A DNA stretch of 64,000 bases from Bacillota bacterium (GCA_023410875.1 JAEYPH010000014.1:1-64000), one strand, 5' to 3'. Positions 35,369 to 43,922 are shown, counted from the first letter of the stretch. Numbers and translations: made by a program. Notes: generated by a model not told the origin, from the sequence alone.

Positions 35369-35965
35369 CTATATCTCAAAGTCCTCGATGCTCTTTTCGT
35401 TGATGTAGCAGACGATCTTCCAGGCCTCATCCTTCGCCCTCAGGTAGCCGTTTTCGTTTTGAAACCAGGTATCTCTGCGCGTATTGACGTCATCAGCCGG
35501 GCATGGGCTGATTTCTATCCATCTAGGCATATAGGCCTGCGCCATCAGCAGACATCGGCGCATGTGATAAGTCGTCGTTACCAAAAGGATTCTCTGGATT
35601 CTGCTCAGTTTGAATGCCCGGTCGAGAGGGAGCAGGGCGCATAACATATTTTCTTTCGTGGACAGGGAGAGCTCTTCCACCAATATGTCTTCATTCGGTA
35701 TTCCCAGCTCAATGGCTTTCCTTCTCATCATTTCAGCTTCGCTCAAAGTGCCATTTTCGGTTCTTCCACCGCAAAGCAGCATTTTGGAGGATCGTTTGTC
35801 CCGATAAAGGGTCACCGCTTTCGGTACTCTGTATCTTTGCGCTTTGGAGCTCCCCAGCACCATGATGCAATCGCCTGTGTCGCCACGGTCCTCCAAGCCT
35901 TCGTAAAGGATTCTGTCTATGATTTCGTGGGACAAGGATTCCGGCTTAAGGGTGGATACTTTCAT
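35369..35965 (-). CDS. YdcF/SanA-like DUF218 protein
   Basis: A 198-residue DUF218 (YdcF/ElyC/SanA) protein. The fold's first strand and loop read CIMVLGSSKAQRYRVPKAV, followed by KMLLCGGRTENGTLSEAEMM, the conserved Glu and Ser in LSLSTKENM, and LLVTTTYHMRR. There is no signal peptide or membrane helix, unlike envelope members such as ElyC. Some relatives bind nucleotides or S-adenosylmethionine; no specific role can be assigned. It is noticeably lower in GC than the ABC operon and begins a three-gene AT-richer stretch. Confidence 0.75.
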   Translation of the reverse strand: MKVSTLKPESLSHEIIDRILYEGLEDRGDTGDCIMVLGSSKAQRYRVPKAVTLYRDKRSSKMLLCGGRTENGTLSEAEMMRRKAIELGIPNEDILVEELSLSTKENMLCALLPLDRAFKLSRIQRILLVTTTYHMRRCLLMAQAYMPRWIEISPCPADDVNTRRDTWFQNENGYLRAKDEAWKIVCYINEKSIEDFEI

Positions 35966-36004
35966 TTCCTACCTCAAAGTGATGGATAAAGAGAGGTAGG
36001 GGCA

Positions 36005-36579
36005 CTATACACTTCTCTCGATATCTGTATCCCTTTTTCCTATTCCTTGGTAATATTCCTCAAGCGTTAAACCATATAAAATAGTATCGTAATATTTGCC
36101 TTGCGAAAGAACATCTCTCCGGATTCGTCCCTCTTGGACAAATCCCATTTTCTCATTTAGTTTGATCGATGCAGCATTATTGCTAAACACACTGGAGTTG
36201 AATTTCTGATAACCCAACTGCTCAAAGTAGAATTTCAGAACCAACGTCAATGCCTCTGTGGCGTATCCCTTTTTTGGAACTCCGGTTTTATCCATATACC
36301 GCAGGTAAATACCCCAACACGCCGGTCAACTCCCTGAGGGTCTATCATGCCGATTTTATTGTGCTCGGCATCTTCTATTACCAATGTCGCCGAATCCCGG
36401 TCATTGCCCTTCGTCGCTTCGTTCATCGCCCAGTCATCACATGCTTTTCGTGACATTGGTATTCTGATGTCAGAAACATCATTCTGTATTGCCGCATCGG
36501 CCAAGGATTCAAAGAAGAATTCGCCATCTTCCGGCTCTACTGCACGCAGCCGTATATGCTCTCCTTGCCAGTAGTTCAT
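36005..36579 (-). pseudogene. GNAT acetyltransferase broken by a one-base frameshift
   Basis: Two overlapping frames encode one RimJ/RimL-type GNAT. The N-terminal part (MNYWQGEHIRLRAVEPEDGE to GIWIKPEFQK) and C-terminal part (GYATEALTLVLKFYFEQLGY, NAASIKLNEKMGFVQEG) join perfectly if one A is added to an A6 run (T6 on the plus strand at 36271-36276). The joined protein would be about 191 residues, with the acetyl-CoA loop EFQKKGYATEA restored. This is either a real pseudogene, phase variation at the homopolymer, or a sequencing error. Confidence 0.8.
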
Positions 36580-36768
36580 TGAAATTCACCTCAGAGAGTC
36601 GCTTGTTGTTAAAACTTTACAGGACAACATTATATACTTTAACGCATGGGCCGTGCAATCTGATCATCGGCATTTGCGTTCAGACACTTTTGAAGCACTC
36701 CCGCTACCGCCCGAATATGGTATCTCAGATGATATCTTTTCACGGTTTAAGGAGTGTGGGCAATTGAC

Positions 36769-37227
36769 ATGCATCCCGACTTTGCGCAAATCCGCTCCGG
36801 CATACGCAGCGGAACCTTCCGATATTTAGGCCGCGGAGCAGGACGGCTGGTTTACGACATGGGCGACGGGTATGTCGTGAAGATCGCCAGGAACAGATTC
36901 GGGATTATCCAAAATAGAAATGAGCATCGGCTTAACGCAAGGTATGAAGGCGACTTGCTGGCAAAGGTTATGGCGGTATCCGACGGGTACGGGTTGCTTG
37001 TGATGCAGGCCGCACAGCCACTAAACGAACTACAGCCTGTTTTGGATCACTTCCATGTGAAAACGGGAAACGGTCTTTCCCAAGTGCCCGAGCTTGTTGA
37101 TCTTGTCAAAAAACATCATCTGGTCATGCGTGAGTTTGTCGGGTTCCGGAATTGGGGGCTGATGGGCGGCAGACCCGTTATCATCGATTATGGTTTCGTC
37201 AAACGGCGCAAGCGATGGCCTCTGTAA
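36769..37227 (+). CDS. Small protein-kinase-like protein lacking the catalytic Asp
   Basis: A 152-residue protein with a minimal kinase-like outline: a glycine-rich loop YLGRGAGRLVYDMGDGYVVKIA with the Lys near residue 37, a helix Glu in RNEHRL, and a C-terminal RNWGLMGGRPVIIDYGF that resembles the catalytic-loop Asn plus the DFG segment (as DYG). The Asp normally five residues before the Asn is absent (EFVGFRN) and the C-lobe is missing, so it is probably a pseudokinase or phosphotransferase fragment. AAGGAG lies upstream; a GTG at 36754 overlaps it, so I use the ATG at 36769. It is of low GC, and I see no partner gene. Confidence 0.55.
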   Translation: MHPDFAQIRSGIRSGTFRYLGRGAGRLVYDMGDGYVVKIARNRFGIIQNRNEHRLNARYEGDLLAKVMAVSDGYGLLVMQAAQPLNELQPVLDHFHVKTGNGLSQVPELVDLVKKHHLVMREFVGFRNWGLMGGRPVIIDYGFVKRRKRWPL

Positions 37228-37337
37228 GACTCCATCCCTAAGCTTCATCAACCTTCCGATATCAGGTGGGATATTCCCTCGCCTGTGAATAGAATAACCA
37301 TATACAAAAACCATGCGCGAGCGGGAAGGACTGTGTA

Positions 37338-38645
37338 ATGAAAAAAAGAGCGCTGTGGATCGCGCTGGCGGCGTCCGGCGTGATCGCGGCGGCTGCCGCG
37401 TTGGCGTGGGCCGCCACGCCCGCGGGGCAATTCGCGTTGGCGCTGTGGCGCACGCCGGCGACGGTGGAGGGCGTGCTGCGCTCTTTGATGGTGGATGGCG
37501 GCGTGCAGACGTTGGCGCAATCCCACGAGAGCCGGACCACAGCGTCGCTGACAGCAGTTAACGTGCCGGGCCTGGCGGAGGGGGCTGCCAAAGTCCTCTC
37601 CGCCACAAAACTGCAGGTAGACTCCAGCTATGACAACGACACCGCCGCCGGCATGCTGGCAGCGCGGGTGACCAGCGGCAGCATCCCCATGCTGGGCGTG
37701 TCGCTGGCCCTTTCGAGGAACACGCTGGCCGTGCAATCCACGGAACTGCTGGACGGAACCGCGCTGCTGCCCGTGGGCGGGCCCAGCGGGCCGGGCACGC
37801 CGCTGGAGCGGCGGCTGCGGGGTATCGGTGGGCCCAACGGCTCACTGACCGCCGGGCTCCTGGCCGTCCGGTTGCTGCGGCTGGCGCCTTCGGGCAGCTT
37901 CGCCGTGGAGCAAAGGTCCGTAGAGCTGCTGGGCGAGACGCAGGCCTGCGCGGCCATCACGCTGCGGCTGCAGGGGGAGGCGCTGGCCGACGCTGGGCTG
38001 GCAGCGCTGCGCGATGCCGCCGGCGACGCGGCGCTGCGGGGCACCCTGGGCGGTTGGAGCCCCGCGCTGGCTGCGGCCATGGAGCAGGCCCAGCGGGATC
38101 CCGACGCCCTGCGGCAGCGCTTGAGCCAATGCACACTCGTGGCGACCGTGCTGCGCCGGGGATTCACGGTCATCGGCTGGGAGGTGCAGTGGCAGCAGCC
38201 CAACGGCGCGTTGCGGTTCAGCGCCGTGGCCTATGCCCAGCGCCAGCAGATGGACCTGCGGATGAGCTGCAGCCGCGACGGCGGTGCGACGCTGGAGGCT
38301 TCGCTGCTGCGTACGATGGGCGAGGGCGGGCACCCGGCACTGGCGGTGCGGGTGCGGTCGAATGGGTGGGAAGTGCAATTGGATGGGCAGCGGGGCCCGA
38401 TGGAGGCAGAGACTCGCCAAGACACGGGGACCTTCCGCCTCATGCTGCCCGGCGGAGGCCAGGCGCAGGGCGCCGTGGAGCGCACGCTTACGGTGGGTTC
38501 CGCCGTTGATGTGCAGGCGCCGCAATGGGACGAGGATCACAACCGGGCTGTCGGGGCCGATTCGGCGTCGGTACGGGCGCTGCTGGAGGGCATGGGAGAG
38601 CGGCTCAAAGGCCTGCTGGCTTCCATGGGATTTGTCAAACGGTGA
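37338..38645 (+). CDS. Signal-anchored hypothetical protein
   Basis: I do not recognise this 435-residue protein. Residues 1-27 are a signal peptide or anchor (MKKRALWIALAASGVIAAAAALAWA). The rest is Ala/Leu/Gly-rich with repeated beta-strand-like patterns and no Cys pair or catalytic motif; the segment about 300-400 (LRFSAVAYAQRQQMDLRMS, GTFRLMLPGGGQAQ) suggests a beta-rich lipid- or envelope-associated fold. GGGAAGGA precedes the ATG. GC content jumps back to the local high level after the AT-rich islet. It is probably extracytoplasmic, facing the wall. Confidence 0.55.
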   Translation: MKKRALWIALAASGVIAAAAALAWAATPAGQFALALWRTPATVEGVLRSLMVDGGVQTLAQSHESRTTASLTAVNVPGLAEGAAKVLSATKLQVDSSYDNDTAAGMLAARVTSGSIPMLGVSLALSRNTLAVQSTELLDGTALLPVGGPSGPGTPLERRLRGIGGPNGSLTAGLLAVRLLRLAPSGSFAVEQRSVELLGETQACAAITLRLQGEALADAGLAALRDAAGDAALRGTLGGWSPALAAAMEQAQRDPDALRQRLSQCTLVATVLRRGFTVIGWEVQWQQPNGALRFSAVAYAQRQQMDLRMSCSRDGGATLEASLLRTMGEGGHPALAVRVRSNGWEVQLDGQRGPMEAETRQDTGTFRLMLPGGGQAQGAVERTLTVGSAVDVQAPQWDEDHNRAVGADSASVRALLEGMGERLKGLLASMGFVKR

Positions 38646-38703
38646 ATTGGGTTTGCTGACCAAACAGCAGCCCCTAATTGTTCTGCTTCCGGTTCATGTG
38701 TGG

Positions 38704-38709
38704 TAAAAT
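38704..38709 (+). promoter_or_regulatory. Extended -10 promoter of the GNAT gene
   Basis: TGG-TAAAAT lies 28 bases before the start codon; a TTGTTC at 38678-38683 is somewhat far for a -35 box. Confidence 0.4.
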
Positions 38710-38736
38710 GGTGCCATGCTGATCGGGGGGACACCC

Positions 38737-39327
38737 ATGCAAAACCAGCTCCATCTCACGGTCAAACCTTTGTCGCCGCAGACATGGCCGGATTTCGAGG
38801 CGCTCTTTGAAAAGCACCGGGGCGTGCGCGGCGGCTGCTGGTGCGTCTATTACCTATGCAAGAGCACCGATTACAACCGCATGGGGCGGGAAGGGCGGCA
38901 CGCCTTCCACCGGGAGCTGGCCATGCAGGGCCGGGCCCAGGGCCTGCTGAGCTACGAGGGCGACACGCCGGTGGGCTGGTGCCAGTTCGGCCCGCCGGAT
39001 GTACTGAGCCAGTATGACCGGGGCCGTACGTATCCTCACCTGGACATCGCCCAGCAGGACAGGCCCCAATGGCGCATCTCCTGCCTGTTCACCGACAAGC
39101 ACCGCCGCAGCCGGGGCATCGCGCTCTTCACGCTGCACGCGGCATTGGAGGAAATCGCACGGCGGGGCGGCGGCGTTGTGGAGGCTTTTCCGCTGGATGC
39201 AGAGGGCATGCCGCACAACGTGTTCTCCGGCTCGGCGGACATGTACCACCGCGAGGGCTTTGCGTTCGTAGCAAGGTTGACAAAGAACACTGTGCTTATG
39301 CGAAAGCATGTTTTGCCTTTGGAATAA
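38737..39327 (+). CDS. GNAT-family N-acetyltransferase
   Basis: A 196-residue GNAT. The family segment runs from SYEGDTPVGWCQFGPPDVL to WRISCLFTDKHRRSRGIALFTLHAALEEI; the acetyl-CoA loop is HRRSRGI (R-x-x-G/A type), followed by DMYHREGFAFVAR. A Cys-rich patch near residue 35 (RGGCWCVYYLCKS) is characteristic of one GNAT subgroup. I use the ATG at 38737, which has GGGGGGA 6 bases upstream, over the ATG at 38716, which has none. It stands alone; its substrate is unknown. Confidence 0.8.
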   Translation: MQNQLHLTVKPLSPQTWPDFEALFEKHRGVRGGCWCVYYLCKSTDYNRMGREGRHAFHRELAMQGRAQGLLSYEGDTPVGWCQFGPPDVLSQYDRGRTYPHLDIAQQDRPQWRISCLFTDKHRRSRGIALFTLHAALEEIARRGGGVVEAFPLDAEGMPHNVFSGSADMYHREGFAFVARLTKNTVLMRKHVLPLE

Positions 39328-39379
39328 TGAAACTTGAGGAATAAAGGCGAGAGAAATCGGCAGGCCAGAGACAGGGCAT

Positions 39380-39540
39380 GCCTTCCCCTGGAGGGGAAGG
39401 TGGCGCGTAGCGCCGGATGAGGTGTCATGCGTGTAAGAGGCAAACACCTCATCAGTCGCCTTCGGCGCATCGGCCTGCGTGCCGACCGGCAATCTGCAAG
39501 CAGATTGCCTTGCAGGACAGCTTTCCCGCCAGGGGAAGCC
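39380..39540. repeat. Palindromic interspersed repeat element (about 160 bp)
   Basis: The left end CTTCCCCTGGAGGGGAAG with GGATGAGGTGT and the right end ACACCTCATCAGTC with TTTCCCGCCAGGGGAAG form a long imperfect palindrome with secondary hairpins inside. Its wording (CCTTCCCC-GGGGAAGG-TGG, CGGATGAGGTG) resembles dispersed non-coding repeats I know from many Clostridia genomes. It sits in the 39328-39623 intergenic gap, which holds no gene. Confidence 0.75.
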
Positions 39541-39623
39541 ATACTAGAGACTTTGCTAACAACATGAAACCGGCAAGGGAAGATCCCCTGCCGGTTTCTC
39601 AGTATGTATGCATATGCATTTGA

Positions 39624-40874
39624 TCAGGCTGTCTTTTTCTTCCGAGAAAAAAACCCTACGCTTAACGGCCACCACAGCATCCCGAACGTCGGGAACACGC
39701 ACCACAGAAAGTCCGGCGATGTCAGCAGGTTGATGGCGATGAACAGCGACGAGCCCAGCAGCGTGCCGGCCACGGCATAGCCAAAGGCGCTCCTGTGTTT
39801 GGCGAAGTACACGCTGAGCGGCCACCACAGCACGCACAGCGAGGGGAACACGCTCCACGGGAACCCCGGCGAGGTCACGAGGTTCACCGCCGACAGGAAG
39901 GCGATGAGGAGCAAAGTGCCGACCACCGAGAACCCCAGAGCGTCCCGCCGCTGGGCGAAGAACACCGACACCGGCCACCACAGCAGCGCGAACACCGGAT
40001 AGAAGGCCCACAGTGCGCCTGGTGAAAAGAGTATATTCACCGCCGTCAGCAGCAGCGCCGTGAGCGCCGTCATCGTGACGGCATAGCCCAGCGGCTTGTG
40101 TTTGCCATGGTAATACACGCTGAGCGGCCACCACAGCACCGCGTAGCCCACGAACATGGACCATGGCACGCCCGGCGACAGCAGCAGGTTGCACCCGCTG
40201 TACCACGCCATGGTGCACAGCGCGCACAGCACCGAGAAGCGAAGCGCCCCCAGCCGGCGGCCAAAGAACATGGCCAGCGGCCACCAGACAACCGGGAAGA
40301 TCGCGTAGGCCGCCCAGGGGTGAGCGGGGTTCATCGCGTTGGCGGCCAGCAGGAAGGCTGCCGTGAGCAGGAATCCGGCCACCGAGAAGCCCCGGAATGC
40401 CCGGCGGTCGGTGAAATAGCGGGCCATCGGCCACCACAGCGTCGCGTAGATCGGGTACAGCGCCCAGAAGTAGCCGGGCGACAGCAGCAGGTTGATGGCC
40501 GTGTAGTAGGCAATGATGACCGCGCTGAACAGCAGCGCCAGCGGAAGCTTGAGCATACGATCCCGCAGGGCCATGCTCAAGGGCCAGCACAGTATGGGCA
40601 GCACCGCATACAGGAACCACCATGTGTGCGGCGAGGTTACAAGGTTCGTCACCGCGAGGAACCCGATTGTCAGTGCGCTGCCCGCGACGGACAGGGCCAG
40701 GTGCTTCCCCTTCCCGGCGAAGTACACGCCGATGGGCCACCACGCCACGGCATAGATCGGGTAGATGCACCACAGCACGCCGGGGGAGGCGGCATAGTTG
40801 AGGATGCCGAACAGCAGCGCCGTCATGATCGCGCCGGCCACGGCAAAGGCAAATGCATCGCTTCTTGTTTTCAT
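39624..40874 (-). CDS. Membrane protein of eight tandem 2TM-like repeats
   Basis: A 416-residue membrane protein built of eight tandem units of about 52 residues. Each has two helices around the pattern N-x-x-x-SP-x-x-x-W-x-x-[FY]-x-x-x-x-x-x-WWP-[LMI], for example NLVTSPGFPWSVFPSLCVLWWP. This predicts about 16 membrane helices. The unit resembles the short 2TM domain found singly in small membrane proteins. No transport or catalytic motif is recognisable. It is 21 bases behind the HAAS-2TM gene at 40896, whose C-terminus is a ninth copy of the unit, and in the same PadR-controlled operon. It probably arose by repeated internal duplication. Function unknown. Confidence 0.8.
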   Translation of the reverse strand: MKTRSDAFAFAVAGAIMTALLFGILNYAASPGVLWCIYPIYAVAWWPIGVYFAGKGKHLALSVAGSALTIGFLAVTNLVTSPHTWWFLYAVLPILCWPLSMALRDRMLKLPLALLFSAVIIAYYTAINLLLSPGYFWALYPIYATLWWPMARYFTDRRAFRGFSVAGFLLTAAFLLAANAMNPAHPWAAYAIFPVVWWPLAMFFGRRLGALRFSVLCALCTMAWYSGCNLLLSPGVPWSMFVGYAVLWWPLSVYYHGKHKPLGYAVTMTALTALLLTAVNILFSPGALWAFYPVFALLWWPVSVFFAQRRDALGFSVVGTLLLIAFLSAVNLVTSPGFPWSVFPSLCVLWWPLSVYFAKHRSAFGYAVAGTLLGSSLFIAINLLTSPDFLWCVFPTFGMLWWPLSVGFFSRKKKTA

Positions 40875-40895
40875 AGGTATTGCGCCTCCTTTGGG

Positions 40896-41300
40896 CTAAC
40901 GGTGCCTTCTCCACTCGAAGAAGGTGGCCAACGGCCACCACAGCACACCGAAGGAGGGGATGGCGCTCCACGGGAACTGCGGCGAGGTTGTTATGTTGAG
41001 AAAGACGAACAGCCCGATGAGCAGCAGGCTGCCGCACACGGAAAAACCGAAGTTGACGCCCGCATTGCTGCGTTTGGCCGGCAGCTCCTGCTGGGCGCGC
41101 AGCTCGTCGCGGATGTCGCCGATGTCGCCGAACTCCACGATGGCCTTGTTGACGGCGTCTTCCTCGCCCTTGCCCTGGGCCATCAGGTCGGCCACCTTCT
41201 CCTGCAGGTTCTCGATGATCTCCCGTTTCAGGGTCTCCTTGCGCTCGCTATCGGGGATTTCCCGGAACAGGGAATCCACGTGGTCCTGAATGTTTCTCAT
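40896..41300 (-). CDS. Small protein with HAAS/permease-prefix domain and one 2TM unit
   Basis: A 134-residue protein. Residues 1-75 are a helical HAAS/permease-prefix-type domain (DHVDSLFREIPDSERKETLK, DAVNKAIVEFGDIGDIRDEL), found in proteins encoded next to PadR regulators. Residues about 85-134 form two helices with the same N-x-x-TSP-x-FPW...LWWPL signature as the eight-repeat protein. GGAGG lies 7 bases before the ATG at 41300, which overlaps the PadR stop (ATGA), so the two are translationally coupled. It may sense or assemble with the repeat protein in the membrane. Confidence 0.8.
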   Translation of the reverse strand: MRNIQDHVDSLFREIPDSERKETLKREIIENLQEKVADLMAQGKGEEDAVNKAIVEFGDIGDIRDELRAQQELPAKRSNAGVNFGFSVCGSLLLIGLFVFLNITTSPQFPWSAIPSFGVLWWPLATFFEWRRHR

Positions 41301-41632
41301 GGGTGTTCCTCCGTCTCCATAAAGATATCGATGATTTCCTTGGTCCTGCGCCATTCCTCCACCTCTTCATGGAAGTAGGCCCGCCCGAGATTGGTGATCG
41401 TGTAGTAGCGCCGGCGGCTGCCCAGCGATACGTCCCCCTCGTAGGAGCGGATGAGCTCCTTCTTCTCCAGCCGCTGGAACACCGCGTACAGCGTGGCTTC
41501 CTTGATCTGGAAGCGGTCTTCCGTCCGCCGGCTGATCTCCTTGCTGATCTCGTACCCGTAGCGGTCCTTCTCCATAATGAGCCGCAGGATGATCGAGTCC
41601 AGGTGGCCCCTGATGATGTCGCTGCTGATCAT
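41297..41632 (-). CDS. PadR-family transcriptional regulator
   Basis: A compact 111-residue PadR regulator. The winged helix reads LILRLIMEKDRYGYEISKEI, then EATLYAVFQRLEKKELIRSY and the wing GSRRRYYTITNLGRAYFHEE. Such proteins usually repress their own operon and release it on envelope or drug stress. GGGTGA lies 5 bases before the ATG at 41632. It is first in the operon with the HAAS-2TM and eight-repeat genes and overlaps the former by 4 bases. Confidence 0.9.
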   Translation of the reverse strand: MISSDIIRGHLDSIILRLIMEKDRYGYEISKEISRRTEDRFQIKEATLYAVFQRLEKKELIRSYEGDVSLGSRRRYYTITNLGRAYFHEEVEEWRRTKEIIDIFMETEEHP

Positions 41633-41715
41633 GTCTTCACCCTTTGTACCATAACGCTGTGGAAAGTGCTCCATCATACGGTGCACAACGTGATAGAGCT
41701 CTTTCTGTTGGGGTA

Positions 41716-41744
41716 ATTCTAGCACCGTCGCATTCTCTTGTCAA
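41716..41744 (-). promoter_or_regulatory. Promoter of the PadR operon
   Basis: On the minus strand TTGACA and TAGAAT are exactly 17 bases apart, with an extended TGC before the -10. The leader to the PadR start is about 77 bases. This strong promoter would suit autorepression. Confidence 0.75.
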
Positions 41745-41806
41745 CGGCCTGCAAATCTTTATTTTCTATATATGTTTGCACATGGACGGTAGAACGGCGT
41801 TCCGCC

Positions 41807-42949
41807 TCAGCGGTCCTCCGTCATCAGCCTGTAAAGGGTGGGCTGCAGCGAGAACTCCTCCATCATTCGTTTCACTTCATCCATCGCCTGCGTTCTGGCC
41901 CTCTGGGGCAGAGCAGCCTTCCTGGCCCGTATCAAAATGTTCTTGGGCGTGTGCTCCAGCTCTATGAATTCCAGCAGCTGCGCCTCATAGCCGCCATAGA
42001 CCAGCAGATTGGCGCGGATCGTGTCGGTGAACAGCGCGGCCACCCGTTCCTTTATGAGCCCGTAGCGGGTGAGGAGCGAAAGTCGGTCGCTCTTGATCTG
42101 GTGGTTCAGTTCATGCTGGCAGCATGGAACGGAAAAGATGAGCTTGGCGTTCCATCGCAGCGCATGATACAGCGCGTAGTCCGTCGCCGTGTCGCAGGCG
42201 TGAAGGGTGATTACCATGTCCACGGGGAATGCGCTCTGATAGCCGCTGATATCGCCCAACTCAAAGGACAGGCCGTCGTATCCGTATTTCTGGGCGGTCC
42301 TGTTGCAATGGTCGATGACCTCTTTTTTCAGATCCAGGCCGACCATCCGCACGTCCAGATGCCGGACCGCCGCCAGGTAATGATAGAGTACGAACGTCAG
42401 ATAGGATTTTCCGCACCCGAAATCGATCACATGGATGCGGGGCTGGTTCCATTTTTCGATCTCGTCGTCCACGATCTCCAGGAAGCGGTTGATCTGCTTG
42501 TACTTATCATACATGGAGTTGATGACCTTGCCCGCATCCGTCAGGACACCCATGTCGACGAGGGGCTGGATCGCAGCCCCTTCCTCGAGGATGTAGTTCT
42601 TCTTTCGATTGTGGCTCAATTGCTTCTTGGGCGGCTGCGCCGTGGGACTTTGCGTGAAGAAGGCTTTGCCCTTTTTGCTGATCCGTATGCTGTATTCGTT
42701 TTGGTCGTCCCAAGCGTTGCATTGGCGGTAGGAGGGGCCTAGCAGAGAGCCCACCAGTGCGCGGGCGTCGGGATACGCCAGGTTTTCGTGAAAGACCTGT
42801 GTATCGGTCTGCTTTTCCACATGATACTTCGCGTTGGTCTTTTGTATGGTGATTTTCCTGTATTCGCCGGCCTGCGCCGGGTTGCTCAGGATCAGCTTAT
42901 AGACCGATTCGGAAAACAGACGGTCCAACGCGATGCTGTCGATCTCCAC
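41807..42949 (-). CDS. SAM-dependent methyltransferase (Methyltransf_32 type)
   Basis: A 380-residue protein. Residues 1-130 are an N-terminal domain; the Rossmann methyltransferase fold begins near residue 170 with HVIDFGCGKSYLTFVLYHYL (motif I), then MVGLDLKKEVIDHC (motif II) and VDMVITLHACDTATD (motif IV). SVPCCQHELN near 285 is a family-specific Cys/His patch. The domain type is used in some RNA methyltransferases, but no substrate is established. The start is GTG at 42949, with GGAGGG 12 bases upstream. It stands alone, with the terminator of the next gene upstream. Confidence 0.8.
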   Translation of the reverse strand: MEIDSIALDRLFSESVYKLILSNPAQAGEYRKITIQKTNAKYHVEKQTDTQVFHENLAYPDARALVGSLLGPSYRQCNAWDDQNEYSIRISKKGKAFFTQSPTAQPPKKQLSHNRKKNYILEEGAAIQPLVDMGVLTDAGKVINSMYDKYKQINRFLEIVDDEIEKWNQPRIHVIDFGCGKSYLTFVLYHYLAAVRHLDVRMVGLDLKKEVIDHCNRTAQKYGYDGLSFELGDISGYQSAFPVDMVITLHACDTATDYALYHALRWNAKLIFSVPCCQHELNHQIKSDRLSLLTRYGLIKERVAALFTDTIRANLLVYGGYEAQLLEFIELEHTPKNILIRARKAALPQRARTQAMDEVKRMMEEFSLQPTLYRLMTEDR

Positions 42950-43021
42950 GATTCCATGCCCTCCGTCAATTCATGGAATCATCATGGCACAGTCCGCACC
43001 CGGATGCAACACGATGGGCAG

Positions 43022-43054
43022 AAAAGAGGCCACCCGATGCGCGGATGGCCTCTT
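43022..43054 (-). terminator. Intrinsic terminator of the Myb-like gene
   Basis: AAGAGGCCA and TGGCCTCTT form a 9-bp stem with inner CCG/CGG pairs, followed on the minus strand by TTTTCTG; it lies 30 bases after the stop at 43086. Confidence 0.75.
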
Positions 43055-43085
43055 GGATCGATCACTAATGGTTGTCTTGCCGCGT

Positions 43086-43922
43086 TCAGTTGATCGCTTT
43101 TGGGTCCGTTCCCTCGGTCTCCGCAATGAGCACCCTCAGGCCGGTCAATAGGCCGGGGTCGCGGGTGGTCAGGTAGTCGCGGATGGCGGCGGTCAAGCTG
43201 CGCAGCCGCCGGGCATATGCGTCGGCGCGTTCTTCCGCGGCGGCGGTGCGGCGCCGCAGGCCTTCGCCGGGGTCCTCCCGGTTCAGCCGGGAGAGCAGCG
43301 CGCTCAAGGTTGCGGCCAGCGCCGCCAGGTCCACACCGGCTTCCTCTTCCAGCGCGTTCAGCAGCGCCGAAGCCCACGGGTGCAAGTCCTCCCGATCGGC
43401 GATGGGCAGCGGCGCGGGCCGGTCGTCGTCGTTATAGGGGTTGTACACCGGCTGCCCGGCGTCGCGCATCTCCCGGAGGATCTCCTCCACCAGCGAGCGG
43501 CGGTTCTTGAGCAGCGAGCGGTACTTGTTTTGGAAGCGCAGCATCTGGCTGCGGTTGCCCTCGCCCAGCTCCAGCGCGCAAGCGCGCACCGAGAGCCCCT
43601 GGGCCTGGCGGCTGAGCACATCGCGCAGCAGTTGGCGTATCTGTGCGTCGGTGAAGGGCGTAAAGCTGGACCGCTCCCTGCGCACCAGAGCCGGTTCCTC
43701 CCGGCCGGCAATGCGGCAGCGCAGCGCGGTGTAATAGTAGTTACGCACGCTGTTGGGTTTTCTGCCGGTTTCCATGGCCACGGCATCGAACACTTCCCGC
43801 AGCGGGGTACCGTCATGGGCTGCACTGGACAGCCTTTTTCTCAGAAGTTCCTCCTCCGCCTCGGACCAGCCACTGCGGGTCAATACGTTTTTTCCCAGGG
43901 TGCCGACCGACTTAGCCTGCAT
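43086..43922 (-). CDS. Myb/SANT-like DNA-binding hypothetical protein
   Basis: A 278-residue protein. Residues about 15-70 resemble a Myb/SANT-type helical DNA-binding domain (SGWSEAEEELLRKRLSSAAH, GRKPNSVRNYYYTALR). A second similar unit may follow near 80-140 (FTPFTDAQIRQLLRDVLSRQ, CALELGEGNRSQMLRFQNKY), so two tandem units are likely, as in RsfA-like prespore regulators; a sporulation link is only a guess. The C-terminal 100 residues are predicted helical and Arg/Ala-rich. GGGGGG precedes the ATG at 43922. A 226-base gap upstream (43923-44148) is AT-rich with no supported gene. Confidence 0.6.
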   Translation of the reverse strand: MQAKSVGTLGKNVLTRSGWSEAEEELLRKRLSSAAHDGTPLREVFDAVAMETGRKPNSVRNYYYTALRCRIAGREEPALVRRERSSFTPFTDAQIRQLLRDVLSRQAQGLSVRACALELGEGNRSQMLRFQNKYRSLLKNRRSLVEEILREMRDAGQPVYNPYNDDDRPAPLPIADREDLHPWASALLNALEEEAGVDLAALAATLSALLSRLNREDPGEGLRRRTAAAEERADAYARRLRSLTAAIRDYLTTRDPGLLTGLRVLIAETEGTDPKAIN

